A DNA stretch of 21,080 bases from Ilumatobacteraceae bacterium (GCA_007117775.1 SKFX01000077.1:1-21080), one strand, 5' to 3'. Shown: positions 7,241 to 14,968, numbered from the stretch's first letter. Numbers and translations are program-made. Notes: generated by a model not told the origin, from the sequence alone.

Positions 7241-8485
7241 TCATGGCTTCAGGTGATGTCCTTCCCGGTCCTGTGGGTCATACCACCACTGCTGTGCATT
7301 GGACGCAGATTCCTCGGTCTTGGGTCGACCCCAGCCCAAGAGTCGGCCCAGGAAATAGTCCGGACCGCTCTCCTCGCGGCGCCACCAGCGGCGCTGGCCA
7401 CCGTGGACGCGTTTGCGATACGACGAGAACCCGACCGCAACGATGAGGGCGACACCGAAGAACAGGCCCTCGATCCAGGTGGTGCCGACCCCGGCGAGCT
7501 GCAGGCCCTTCACACCTGATTGCAGGACGAACACCGCCAGCACCGTGCCCCAGACGTTGAAGCGCCGCTTGAACTGTGTGGCGCCGAGGAACGCCGCTGC
7601 GAACGCCGGCAGCAGATATGGAGCGCCGGACTGGGCCTGGGTGGAGCCGAACTGCGAAGCCAACAGCACCCCACCGAGCGCAGCGAACACCGCCGAGCAC
7701 ATCAGGGCGCCGAAGATGTAGCGATCGGTCTGCACACCGGCGAGCCGGGCCGCCTCGCGGGCCCCGCCGGTGGCGAACAGATACCGGCCGGCCGCGGTGT
7801 GCTCGAGCACGAACCACATCACGAACGCGATCACCAATGCGATCACCACCGTGCGGTTCACCCCGAACGCGAACCCCGAGGTCAACGCCTTGAACCCGTC
7901 GGGGAAGCCGAGGATGGACCGGTTATTGGACAACCACACCGCGAATGCCACCAACACCGACGACATACCGAGTGTGGCGATGAAACTGTCGATGTGAACC
8001 TTGACCACCAAGAATCCGTTCAGCGCCCCGACCGCGAGACCGAACAACAACGCGAGCGCGATCGCGAGCGCCGGCGACCATCCGGCCTCGGTCATGCCCC
8101 ATCCGGCGATCACCGATGCCGCTGAGATGCTCCCGGCGATCGACAGATCGAACACCCCCGCGGACAGAGGGATCAGCAACCCGAGTGCCACCACCACCAA
8201 GATGGCGTTCTGGTTGAGCACCGAGCGATGGGTGAGCCACTGGAACCAGGTGTCGGGCACCCACAGCGAGAAGATGATCCAGATCAGGCCCAGCAGATAC
8301 ACCACTCCGATATTGCGGGGATGGAACTGCTTCCACTTCAGCGGCGACCGGCGGGTGTCGAAACGGCTGTCGACGCGCTTGGAGCGTTCAGTGCGCTTGG
8401 ACTTGACACGGTGGCGGCGGGTGAGTTTGTTCTTCTCGAGCACCAAACGGCCTTTGACCTCGCCGGTGCGCTCATCGATCTTCAT
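7241..8485 (-). CDS. ABC transporter permease, ribose/sugar (CUT2/RbsC) type
   Basis: 414 residues with multiple hydrophobic helices between about 59 and 355, in the pattern of RbsC/branched-chain-type permeases. GGAREAARLAGV at 240-251 is the cytoplasmic coupling segment of this family, and PAFAAAFLGATQFKRR (293-308) followed by GTVLAVFVLQSGVKGL is the characteristic late conserved block. Both ends are extended: about 57 mostly basic residues precede the first membrane segment (RRHRVKSKRTERSKR), and about 58 polar residues follow the last one (GGQRRWWRREE and a Trp-rich tail). The start overlaps the ATPase stop by 4 bases. It forms the membrane channel for the solute delivered by the lipoprotein at 10325-11539. 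The solute need not be a sugar: family members also carry nucleosides and autoinducers. Confidence 0.93.
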   Translation of the reverse strand: MKIDERTGEVKGRLVLEKNKLTRRHRVKSKRTERSKRVDSRFDTRRSPLKWKQFHPRNIGVVYLLGLIWIIFSLWVPDTWFQWLTHRSVLNQNAILVVVALGLLIPLSAGVFDLSIAGSISAASVIAGWGMTEAGWSPALAIALALLFGLAVGALNGFLVVKVHIDSFIATLGMSSVLVAFAVWLSNNRSILGFPDGFKALTSGFAFGVNRTVVIALVIAFVMWFVLEHTAAGRYLFATGGAREAARLAGVQTDRYIFGALMCSAVFAALGGVLLASQFGSTQAQSGAPYLLPAFAAAFLGATQFKRRFNVWGTVLAVFVLQSGVKGLQLAGVGTTWIEGLFFGVALIVAVGFSSYRKRVHGGQRRWWRREESGPDYFLGRLLGWGRPKTEESASNAQQWWYDPQDREGHHLKP

Positions 8486-10260
8486 CGCTGCACACCTCCG
8501 CGGCCGGCGCCGAAGCGCTGCGCAGCGCGGCGCACCCAGGCACTGAAGCGGCCGCCGCGCACCGCCGGAGCGGGTGGTGGCGCGACCTCGTCGACCGCAT
8601 CGTCGATATCGACCATCGGCGCGTCGGTGTCATCGCGGATCACCGTGACCCGGACCGGCTCGCGCGCCGTCTTCATCATGCGACGGTTCGAACTCGTTCG
8701 CAACGTCTCCGCGACGAGACGCTCCTCGGTGAGCGACTCACCGAAGAGTTCGTTGGTGATCATGCCGGCGCGCATCACCAGCACACGATCGCAGAGATGC
8801 ACCAGTTCCTCCGCATCTGATGAGGCCACCAGGACCGCCATCCCCTCGGCGGCCGCCTCGGCGATCTTGCGATAGATCGCCGCCTTGGCGCCGATATCGA
8901 CGCCCTGGGTGGGCTCATCGAGCAACAACACCTTGGGTTCGGTCCGCAGCCAGCGCGCCAAGACCGCCTTCTGCTGGTTGCCACCGGAGAACTTCTCCAT
9001 CCGGCGATCGAGCAACGGCGGCTGGACCTCGAGGTCCTCCACCCAGCCCGCCACATCGGCGCGCAGCGCACGCTGGGCGAGCACACCGCGACGCTGGAAT
9101 CCTCCGAGGCGCGGCAGGGGCACATGGCGGACCAGACGCTCCTCGGGATCGAGGCCGAGGGCCTTGCGATCTGCGGGGACGAACGCGATCCCGGCGCGGA
9201 TCGAATCGCGCGGTGACACGAAGACCTTGGTCTTGTCCACCAGCACCTTGCCGGCGAAGCGCGGTGTCATCCCGAACAGCGCACCCGCGAGTTCATCGCG
9301 ACCCGATCCCACCAGTCCGGCGACACCGAGCACCTCACCGCGGTGGATCTTCAGTCCGACACCGCGCAGGGTGATGCCGAAGACCATCTCGGCCTCGAGC
9401 ACCGCCCGGCCGGTGCGCACCGGTGTGGACGGATACAGATCGTCGACGGGACGGCCGACGATCAGGCGGATCAGTTCGGCCTCATCGAGTTCGCCGACAG
9501 GCACCCCCGCCGCGACGACGCGGCCATCGCGCAGCACCGTGACCCGATCGGCGAGGCCGAGCACCTCGTCGAGCATATGGCTGACGAACAGCACGCCGGC
9601 TCCCTGGTCCACCACCCGGCGGACCTCGCGGAACAGTGCGTCAACCTCACCGCGATCGAGCGAGGCGGTGGGCTCATCGAGGATCAACAGCCCCCGACGG
9701 TCATCGAGATCGTCCCACCCCTTCAACGCCCGCACGATCGCCACCGCCGCGCGCTCGGCGGCCGACAGGGTGGCGACGGGCTGGCGGACATCAGGGGCGA
9801 GACCGAACCGCAACAGCGCGTCCTGGGCGGCCTTGGCCTCAGCGCGCCAGCGGATTCGACCGCCTGGCCCGGTCTCATAGCCGAGACCGAGGCCGAGATT
9901 CTCGATCGTCGACAGTGTTGGCACCAGGCCGAGGTCCTGATGCACGATGCTGATTCGCCGTCGGATGTCAGAGGGCATCCCCCACAGATCGACCGACTGG
10001 CCGAGGAACTCGAGATCGGCGCCGTGATCGGCCTTCACATATCCGGCGAGCAGCTTGATCAGGGTCGACTTGCCTGAGCCATTCTGGCCGACGAGAGCAT
10101 GCACCTCTCCGGGGCGGATCTCGAGCGCGGCTCGATCGAGCGCGACCTGGCCCGGATAGGTCTTGGAGATCGACCGGATCCGCATCAGGGGAGCGGGATC
10201 GCTCCCGCTCCCCTGTGCGATCTGACGATCACGGGTATCGCTGCTGTGGATCTGACTCAT
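8482..10260 (-). CDS. ABC transporter ATPase, two fused NBDs (RbsA/MglA type)
   Basis: 592 residues with two nucleotide-binding domains. Domain 1: Walker A GQNGSGKST at 58-66, signature LSAAE at 165-169, Walker B LLILDEP at 191-197, switch His228. Domain 2: degenerate Walker A GLVGSGRDE at 315-323, as usual in this family, signature SGGNQQK at 425-431 and Walker B VLLLDEP at 444-450. A polar, acidic and Pro-rich tail of about 65 residues (after 525) is extra relative to typical members near 500. The start is uncertain: ATG at 10260 lacks a clear ribosome binding site, while Met26 (ATG at 10185) begins the conserved domain but is immediately preceded by a strong hairpin. It powers import through the permease whose gene overlaps its end by 4 bases. 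Confidence 0.93.
   Translation of the reverse strand: MSQIHSSDTRDRQIAQGSGSDPAPLMRIRSISKTYPGQVALDRAALEIRPGEVHALVGQNGSGKSTLIKLLAGYVKADHGADLEFLGQSVDLWGMPSDIRRRISIVHQDLGLVPTLSTIENLGLGLGYETGPGGRIRWRAEAKAAQDALLRFGLAPDVRQPVATLSAAERAAVAIVRALKGWDDLDDRRGLLILDEPTASLDRGEVDALFREVRRVVDQGAGVLFVSHMLDEVLGLADRVTVLRDGRVVAAGVPVGELDEAELIRLIVGRPVDDLYPSTPVRTGRAVLEAEMVFGITLRGVGLKIHRGEVLGVAGLVGSGRDELAGALFGMTPRFAGKVLVDKTKVFVSPRDSIRAGIAFVPADRKALGLDPEERLVRHVPLPRLGGFQRRGVLAQRALRADVAGWVEDLEVQPPLLDRRMEKFSGGNQQKAVLARWLRTEPKVLLLDEPTQGVDIGAKAAIYRKIAEAAAEGMAVLVASSDAEELVHLCDRVLVMRAGMITNELFGESLTEERLVAETLRTSSNRRMMKTAREPVRVTVIRDDTDAPMVDIDDAVDEVAPPPAPAVRGGRFSAWVRRAAQRFGAGRGGVQR
10181..10219 (-). other. Strong stem-loop at ATPase translation start region
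   Basis: In the leftward transcript CAGGGGAGCGGGA pairs with TCCCGCTCCCCTG (plus-strand arms 10186-10198 and 10203-10215), a perfect 13-bp stem closed by the tetraloop GCGA, a GNRA type. Four more pairs (10181-10184 with 10216-10219) extend it past a single bulge, which is the A of the Met26 AUG. No U-tract follows, so it is not a textbook terminator. It lies between the solute-binding-protein gene and the conserved ATPase coding region. Comparable intergenic stems in other binding-protein operons stabilise the upstream mRNA and lower downstream expression. Confidence 0.7.
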
Positions 10261-10324
10261 CGGGTGGTTGCGGCGGTCGACGATGGATTCACCAGCGCTC
10301 CCTCATCGATGAGCCAGCCGATCC

Positions 10325-11539
10325 TCAGCGACCCCAGAGCGTGACGAACAGCTCCTGGAACCCGGGCACACCGGGCCACAGCGCCGCGGGATCCTCGATG
10401 GTGTCGACCTCGAGGATCTGCAGCGGCAGCCCACCCGACAAGATGTCGGGACGACCCGAGATCTGGGCGGTCGCCGGCGTCTCGGCGCGGCCGGGGCCCT
10501 CACCGTTGAGCAGGCGGGCCGCAGCATCGAGGGCACGCCAGCCGAGCAGCTCAGATGCGATCCCGACCTCGGCGACCTGATGCTGACCATCGGCGATGAA
10601 GCCGAAGTTCAGCGGACCACCGGCCTGGGAGATCGCAACGGCCTGATCCATGAGACCGGCCGACTCGAGCGCATCGGGCACACCGAAGAGCATGCCGCCG
10701 AAGGCGTACACGATCATGTCGAGATCGGGGTTGGTCTGCAGTTCCGACACGATGGTGCCCGGCAGATTGGTGCCGAGATCGGTCACCGCCACCTCGATCA
10801 CCTTGACGTTGCAGTCCGGGCAGACCTCAGCGATCTCATCCTCGAAGCCCTGCTGGACGATCGAGAGCACCGGGAACGTCGGCAAACCGACGAAGAGGAT
10901 CTCACCGTTATCGGATTCGATGGCCGCATAGTCGGCCATCAGCACACCGTAGAAGTAGTAGTCGTCCTCGGTCAGCAGGTTCACCGAGATCCCGTCACCG
11001 GGCTCATAGGCCTCGGGCAGTGACCAGGCGACGACCGGGATCCCGGCCTCCTCCAGGACGTCGAGCTGCTCGGAGAACCATTCGCGTGGGTTCCCAGACG
11101 TCAACACGACATCGGGCTGGGCTGCGATGGCCGCGTCGAATGCCGATGCGACGGTGTCTGGCGTGTCCTGATGCGACACGGTGGTGTAGTTCCAACCGAG
11201 TTCGTCGACCGCGGCCTCGACACCGATGGCGATCTCGGCGCAGACGGCGACACCGCACTGCACGTAGAACACATCGACATCACTCGGAGCATCGGTGGCC
11301 ACGTCGAAGGGCAGTTCGGTCAGGGATTGACGGAACGCGGCGACGCGCTCGGCGGCGATCTCAGAACCGCCGGCACCGGCATCGGCATCGGTCTCATCGC
11401 CGGCTTCTTCGGTGGCCGTGTCATCGGCACTCGAATCGTCGTCGTCACCGCCGCAGGCGGCGACGAACAGGCCGGCGGCCGCGAAGACTGCGAGTCCGCG
11501 ACGCCACCCCCGTGATCGTGACTGGTGTTGAGCTCTCAT
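10325..11539 (-). CDS. Solute-binding lipoprotein of sugar-type ABC transporter
   Basis: 404 residues from the ATG at 11539, chosen because GAGGGGG lies 5 bases upstream and the protein then starts with an ideal lipoprotein signal: basic MRAQHQSRSRGWRR, hydrophobic stretch, and lipobox VAAC with Cys29. The open frame continues 61 codons further upstream, but those overlap the divergent regulator and lack this logic. After Cys29 comes an acidic linker (GGDDDDSS, Asp/Glu/Ala-rich) to about residue 65, then a type I periplasmic-binding fold like the ribose/galactose-binding family (PDVVLTSGNP, GIPVVAWS, DLDMIVYAFGG). It should be anchored outside the membrane, capturing the substrate for the following ATPase and permease. 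First gene of the operon that ends with the molybdenum hydroxylase. Ligand unknown. Confidence 0.9.
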   Translation of the reverse strand: MRAQHQSRSRGWRRGLAVFAAAGLFVAACGGDDDDSSADDTATEEAGDETDADAGAGGSEIAAERVAAFRQSLTELPFDVATDAPSDVDVFYVQCGVAVCAEIAIGVEAAVDELGWNYTTVSHQDTPDTVASAFDAAIAAQPDVVLTSGNPREWFSEQLDVLEEAGIPVVAWSLPEAYEPGDGISVNLLTEDDYYFYGVLMADYAAIESDNGEILFVGLPTFPVLSIVQQGFEDEIAEVCPDCNVKVIEVAVTDLGTNLPGTIVSELQTNPDLDMIVYAFGGMLFGVPDALESAGLMDQAVAISQAGGPLNFGFIADGQHQVAEVGIASELLGWRALDAAARLLNGEGPGRAETPATAQISGRPDILSGGLPLQILEVDTIEDPAALWPGVPGFQELFVTLWGR

Positions 11540-11720
11540 GAATTCCCCCTCAGGATGCACGGGACGGCCCCGTGCGCACGCCAACGGTAGCGCCTCGAAC
11601 ACCAGCGTCGCTATGTGACTGACGACGATGCGGCGATGTCGGCTCCATCCACCATCCACGCAGGCCTCTGCGATGATCTCGATATCGACTCGGGTGGATC
11701 GAACGCATACGCTCTGAGCC
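11540..11720. promoter_or_regulatory. Divergent control region: transport operon / TrmB regulator
   Basis: 181 bp between divergent genes. For the regulator, TCGACT (11685-11690) and TACGCT (11708-11713) are 17 bases apart and the hexamer ends 7 bases before the ATG, consistent with a leaderless mRNA. A palindrome TCGATATCGA (11679-11688) overlaps the -35 element and is a candidate operator. For the transport operon, a TACCGT -10-like hexamer lies at 11589-11584 without a convincing -35. A 7-bp hairpin (GCACGGG/CCCGTGC, 11557-11575) would lie in its 5' untranslated region, about 18 bases before the start codon. Elements were assigned by eye. Confidence 0.45.
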
Positions 11721-12566
11721 ATGTGGGATCGGGCGCTCGAATTGCTCCGGACGGCCGGGATGACCAGTTATGAGGCCAAGGTCTACCTGGCGCTGTTGGC
11801 AGCGGGTGAACCGCTCAACGGCTATGAGGTGGCCAAGGCGTCAGGGGTGCCGCGCAGCACCGTGTATGAGACCCTCGCCAAGGTGGTCGGCCGCGGTGCG
11901 GCCTTCGAGGTCGCCGACAGATCGTCGGGGACCTCATATATGGCCCTGCCGGCCGAGACCCTGATCGGCCGGTTGCGGCGCGAACTGAGCGGCACCATCG
12001 AGGGTCTCGCCGAGGCGCTCCCCCAGATCGGCACCGAACCCGAAGCATTCGTCGGCCAGCATCTGCACGGCCGTGACGAGGTCATGCAGCGCGCCGAGGA
12101 CATCATCGACGGATCCAAGAGCGAGTTGTTCCTATCGCTGTGGCCCGACGAGGTCGAGACGTTGCGCTGCGCACTGCTCGCCGCCGAGGCCCGCGGCATC
12201 GATATCTCGCTGGTCTGCTTCGGTGAGCTCACCGAGTCGATCGGCCACAGCTACACCCACCGCTTCTCCGATCCCGATGTGGTCCTCGAGAGCGTCGGCT
12301 GCAAGATCTTCACCGTCGTGGCCGACCGTGGTGTGGCCCTCACCGGCGGCATCTCAGGCGAAGACGTCTGGGCGATGTGGTCGAATGATCCGGCTGTGGC
12401 ATTGCTGGCCGCCGAGTATGTCCGCCACGACATCGCCATCCAGGTCATCGGGGCGCGCCTCGACGCGGCCGGTCTCGCCGACACCTGGGCGGCCGAACCC
12501 GAACTCGAACGCTTGCGGGTGGCGTCCGCGCTGACAGCGTCGCTGAGACAGCGGGCACAGCGATGA
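11721..12566 (+). CDS. TrmB-family transcriptional regulator
   Basis: 281 residues. The N-terminal winged helix-turn-helix (about 5-75) has the TrmB signature: LRTAGMTSYEAKVYLALLA, then YEVAKASGVPRSTVYETLAKVV. A central helical stretch (80-105) leads to a C-terminal effector-type domain (about 110-245) resembling the phospholipase-D-like fold of sugar-sensing TrmB proteins. Relatives are best known for control of sugar ABC transporters in archaea, with bacterial homologues widespread. Divergent placement next to the binding-protein gene makes it the likely ligand-responsive regulator of the transporter-hydroxylase operon and of itself. The TACGCT hexamer 7 bases before the ATG suggests a leaderless message. 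It overlaps the VOC gene by 4 bases, so both respond together. Confidence 0.88.
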   Translation: MWDRALELLRTAGMTSYEAKVYLALLAAGEPLNGYEVAKASGVPRSTVYETLAKVVGRGAAFEVADRSSGTSYMALPAETLIGRLRRELSGTIEGLAEALPQIGTEPEAFVGQHLHGRDEVMQRAEDIIDGSKSELFLSLWPDEVETLRCALLAAEARGIDISLVCFGELTESIGHSYTHRFSDPDVVLESVGCKIFTVVADRGVALTGGISGEDVWAMWSNDPAVALLAAEYVRHDIAIQVIGARLDAAGLADTWAAEPELERLRVASALTASLRQRAQR

Positions 12567-13048
12567 CGTCACCGGTACGACTCAATCACGCCGTACTGTT
12601 CGTGGCCGACTTGGAGGTGTCGGTGGCGTTCTACACCGAGGTGTTCGAGATGTCGGTGGTGAACCGCGAACCGCGCGCGAATGCGGCGTTCCTGCGCTTC
12701 GAGCGCTCCAACAACCACCATGACCTGGGCCTGTTCGCGATCGGTGACGCACCGCGACCGCCGAGACCGTCCATCGGGCTCTACCACCTGGCATGGCAGC
12801 TCGACACCATCGATGAGCTCGCGGCTGCCCGCCAACAGATCGTGAATGCCGGCGCCTATCGCGGTGAGTCCAGTCACGGTGCCACCAAGAGCGTCTACGG
12901 TGCCGACCCAGACGGCAACGAGTTCGAGCTGATGTGGATGCTGCCGCGCGACCACTGGGGCGAGTACGAACATGCTGCGGTCGTGGCACGGCTCGACCTC
13001 GACGCCGAGGTGGCCCGCTGGTCCGGTGTGCGCACCGCCACTGTCTGA
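12563..13048 (+). CDS. VOC-fold (glyoxalase/extradiol dioxygenase superfamily) protein
   Basis: 161 residues in two beta-alpha-beta-beta-beta modules. Likely metal ligands are His9 (LNHAVLFV), His75 (GLYHLAWQL) and Glu122 (DPDGNEFELMW, the standard DPDGNxxE position). This is the pattern of catechol 2,3-dioxygenase-like and related metalloenzymes; length suits a single-domain pair rather than a full two-module extradiol dioxygenase of about 300 residues. It could be a dioxygenase, isomerase/epimerase or glyoxalase-like enzyme. The gene overlaps the TrmB regulator by 4 bases (ATGA), linking it to the uptake/hydroxylation operon, so a ring-cleaving or isomerising step on the hydroxylated product is a reasonable guess. 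No gene follows for about 400 bases. Confidence 0.85.
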   Translation: MTSPVRLNHAVLFVADLEVSVAFYTEVFEMSVVNREPRANAAFLRFERSNNHHDLGLFAIGDAPRPPRPSIGLYHLAWQLDTIDELAAARQQIVNAGAYRGESSHGATKSVYGADPDGNEFELMWMLPRDHWGEYEHAAVVARLDLDAEVARWSGVRTATV

Positions 13049-13118
13049 TCGGCTGCCGGCGGCGCGTGAACGCCCAATGAACTCCGTGCACCACGGTGCC
13101 CGCAGCCACGGGCCTCGG

Positions 13119-13244
13119 TAGGATGGGGCCATGGCGCACCGAGATCAACTCCGCGAGCACTGCGTTGATCATCCCGTGTTGTGCCGCCGGCCGGCATCGC
13201 GTTCGCGCGTGCTGAATGCCGGACCACCAGCGCTGCTGGTCTGA
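13119..13244 (+). CDS. Candidate leaderless small ORF (37 codons) in mrp leader
   Basis: An ATG at 13131 opens a 37-codon frame ending in TGA at 13242-13244; the listed span includes the -10-like TAGGAT at 13119-13124, which ends 6 bases before the ATG, a spacing typical of actinobacterial leaderless starts. The peptide begins MAHRDQLREHCVDHPVLCRRP and has no recognised domain or membrane segment. Three hairpins lie in or right after it, so a leader peptide acting on the antiporter operon is possible. No good -35 is visible, and a chance ORF is the alternative. Confidence 0.25.
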
Positions 13245-13281
13245 GTCGAGGTCATCGACGAGCCTGCCTCGTCGTCTCGAC
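13245..13281 (+). other. Two-part stem-loop downstream of the candidate leader ORF
   Basis: CGACGAG (13256-13262) pairs perfectly with CTCGTCG (13268-13274) around a 5-base loop CCTGC; outside it GTCGAG (13245-13250) pairs with CTCGAC (13276-13281), separated by a GTCAT/T internal loop. This gives 13 pairs in total, beginning right after the stop codon of the candidate ORF. No T-run follows, so it looks like an RNA structural element rather than an intrinsic terminator. Confidence 0.45.
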
Positions 13282-13462
13282 CGTCACAGGCCGGGTCTGC
13301 ATGTCGTGGCCACCATGGGGTGTTCACATCATGGTCATGTCGTCTCCGCCTGGCATCTGACTCCCCCAACCGTCGACCGCCAATGACTGCTGGTTGACGA
13401 AACCCTGTCACATCCCCTCTGTCACCACCCGTATCAGCGTTGATGCGGGCTGCGCCCCATTC

Positions 13463-14968
13463 ATGATCCCCCTGCTCGCCATCGCTGCTCCGCTCGCCGG
13501 AGCTATCGCGATCGCCGTCTCCGGCGACCGGCCGACGGCACGCGCCCTGTGGACGGCTGTGGCATCGCTCATCACCTTCATCGTGGTGCTGATCTTGTTC
13601 GGTCGGGTGCTCGACGGCGAGGTGCCGACGGTGTCGATCGGCGAACTCACTCCGGGAGTGGAGCTGCTCTTGCGCGTCGATGCGGCATCGATGGTGTTCG
13701 CGCTCTCCACGGCCGGGTTGTGGTTACTGGCCTCGCTGTACTCGTTCGGCTACATGAACGGCGCCGGTGAGATCCGCCAGACCCGCTTCTTCGCAGCCTT
13801 CGCCGTGTGCGTATCGACCACGATCGGCCTCGCCTTCGCCGGCAATCTGTTCACGTTCTTCGTGTTCTACGAACTGCTGACGCTCGCGACCTATCCGTTG
13901 GTGATCCACAAACAGACCCCGGCGGCGTTCGCAGCGGGCCGTCGTTATCTGTTCACACTGCTGGGCGGTGGCACCGCACTGTTGCTGGCCGTCGTGATCG
14001 TGACGACCCATGCCCCCGGAGCGGTGTTCACCCCGGGTGGGTCACTCGATTCGATGTCCGATGCGATGGTGATCGCCCTGGTCGTGATGGCTCTCGCCGG
14101 ATTCGGCACCAAGGCAGCGGTGATGCCCCTACATGGCTGGTTGCCGCGCGCCATGGTGGCTCCGACGCCGGTCTCGGCGCTGTTGCACGCGGTTGCGGTG
14201 GTGACGGCGGGGGTGTTCGGCTTCGTGCGCATGTTCGGCTATGTGATCGGCCCCGAACGCTTGGCCTCGGTGAACGCCGGTGTGGTCGTGGCTGCGCTCG
14301 CCGCGATCACGATCGTGGTGGCCTCGCTGACCGCATTGCGCCAGGACCAACTGAAGCGTCGACTCGCCTATTCGACGATCGCCCATCTGTCCTACATCGT
14401 GCTCGGGGTGTCACTCGTGTCGGTGGCAGCCTGGAACGGGGCGATGCTGCATCTGATCAACCATGCGGTGTTGAAGATCACCCTGTTCTTCGCGGCCGGC
14501 GCGATCTACGTCACCACCGGTGTCGAACGGGTCTCGCAGATGGATGGGATCGGCCGACGTATGCCGCTCACAATGGCAGCGTTCGGTGTCGCTGCGCTCG
14601 GCCTCGCCGGTCTACCGCCGATCAACGGCTTCGTCTCCAAATGGTTCTTGTCATCGGGCACCGTCGAGGCCGGCCAGCCGATCCTCGCGATCGTGATGAT
14701 CTCGAGCGGACTGCTGACGGCGAGCTATCTGCTGCCGATCGTGTACCGGGCGTTCTTCCGGTCGTCAGAGACCTTCACCGGCCCGATGCGGATCCGCACC
14801 GACGCCGCCTGGACGATGCTGGTGCCGATCGTCGCCACCGCAGCGATCAGCCTCGTGCTCGGCCTCGGCGACATCTTCGATATCGGCGTCCTCACCGACG
14901 AGGTCGCCCGATCGGTGATCGGCGATGGCGCACCGGCGCCCATCGACGCCACCGGAGGTCGGCCATGA
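13463..14968 (+). CDS. Mrp antiporter D-like subunit (NuoL/M/N family), first copy
   Basis: 501 residues from ATG 13463. A TTG 69 bases upstream is in frame, but its extra residues are polar and unlike the family, while MIPLLAIAAPLAGAIAIA is a proper first membrane helix. About 14 membrane segments are expected. Key proton-path residues are present: Glu137 (FVFYELLTLATYPL), Lys217 (FGTKAAVMPLHGWLP) and a later Lys in NHAVLKITLFF. Positions match the essential Glu and Lys of characterised MrpD. It probably acts as one of three proton/cation-translocating modules of the complex encoded here; with no long MrpA in the operon it may substitute for the N-terminal MrpA module (inference). First gene of the operon; no clear ribosome binding site precedes the ATG. 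Confidence 0.92.
   Translation: MIPLLAIAAPLAGAIAIAVSGDRPTARALWTAVASLITFIVVLILFGRVLDGEVPTVSIGELTPGVELLLRVDAASMVFALSTAGLWLLASLYSFGYMNGAGEIRQTRFFAAFAVCVSTTIGLAFAGNLFTFFVFYELLTLATYPLVIHKQTPAAFAAGRRYLFTLLGGGTALLLAVVIVTTHAPGAVFTPGGSLDSMSDAMVIALVVMALAGFGTKAAVMPLHGWLPRAMVAPTPVSALLHAVAVVTAGVFGFVRMFGYVIGPERLASVNAGVVVAALAAITIVVASLTALRQDQLKRRLAYSTIAHLSYIVLGVSLVSVAAWNGAMLHLINHAVLKITLFFAAGAIYVTTGVERVSQMDGIGRRMPLTMAAFGVAALGLAGLPPINGFVSKWFLSSGTVEAGQPILAIVMISSGLLTASYLLPIVYRAFFRSSETFTGPMRIRTDAAWTMLVPIVATAAISLVLGLGDIFDIGVLTDEVARSVIGDGAPAPIDATGGRP

Larger units (their letters stand above)
13049..13462. other. 414-base region without a clear gene, upstream of mrp operon
   Basis: No conserved protein is recognisable on either strand; minus-strand open frames here have no plausible ribosome binding site or domain. 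Plus-strand contents: a candidate 37-codon ORF at 13131; the GATCAAC/GTTGATC inverted repeat (13143-13149 with 13164-13170); a 6-bp hairpin ACCAGC/GCTGGT (13226-13240); a larger two-part stem (13245-13281); and a direct repeat of CTGTCAC (13405-13411 and 13419-13425). I could not match it to a known riboswitch. It probably contains the mrp promoter and leader. Confidence 0.5.

Noticed and set aside
10302..10313. 12-bp palindrome CTCATCGATGAG after the binding-protein gene
   Set aside because: It lies in a 64-bp gap but has no loop or T-run, and no context supporting a role; the adjacent 13-bp hairpin is far stronger.
11540..11722. N-terminal extension of the binding-protein frame up to 11722
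   Set aside because: It would precede the lipoprotein signal peptide by 61 residues and overlap the divergent regulator start. The ATG at 11539 has a strong ribosome binding site and gives a normal lipobox.
13049..13130. Intrinsic terminator after the VOC gene
   Set aside because: Only 4-bp stems (for example GCAC/GTGC and CCCG/CGGG) with no T-run were found.
13394..13462. TTG start for the first D-like antiporter gene
   Set aside because: The added 23 residues are polar with two Cys and do not fit the family's hydrophobic N-terminus; ATG 13463 does.
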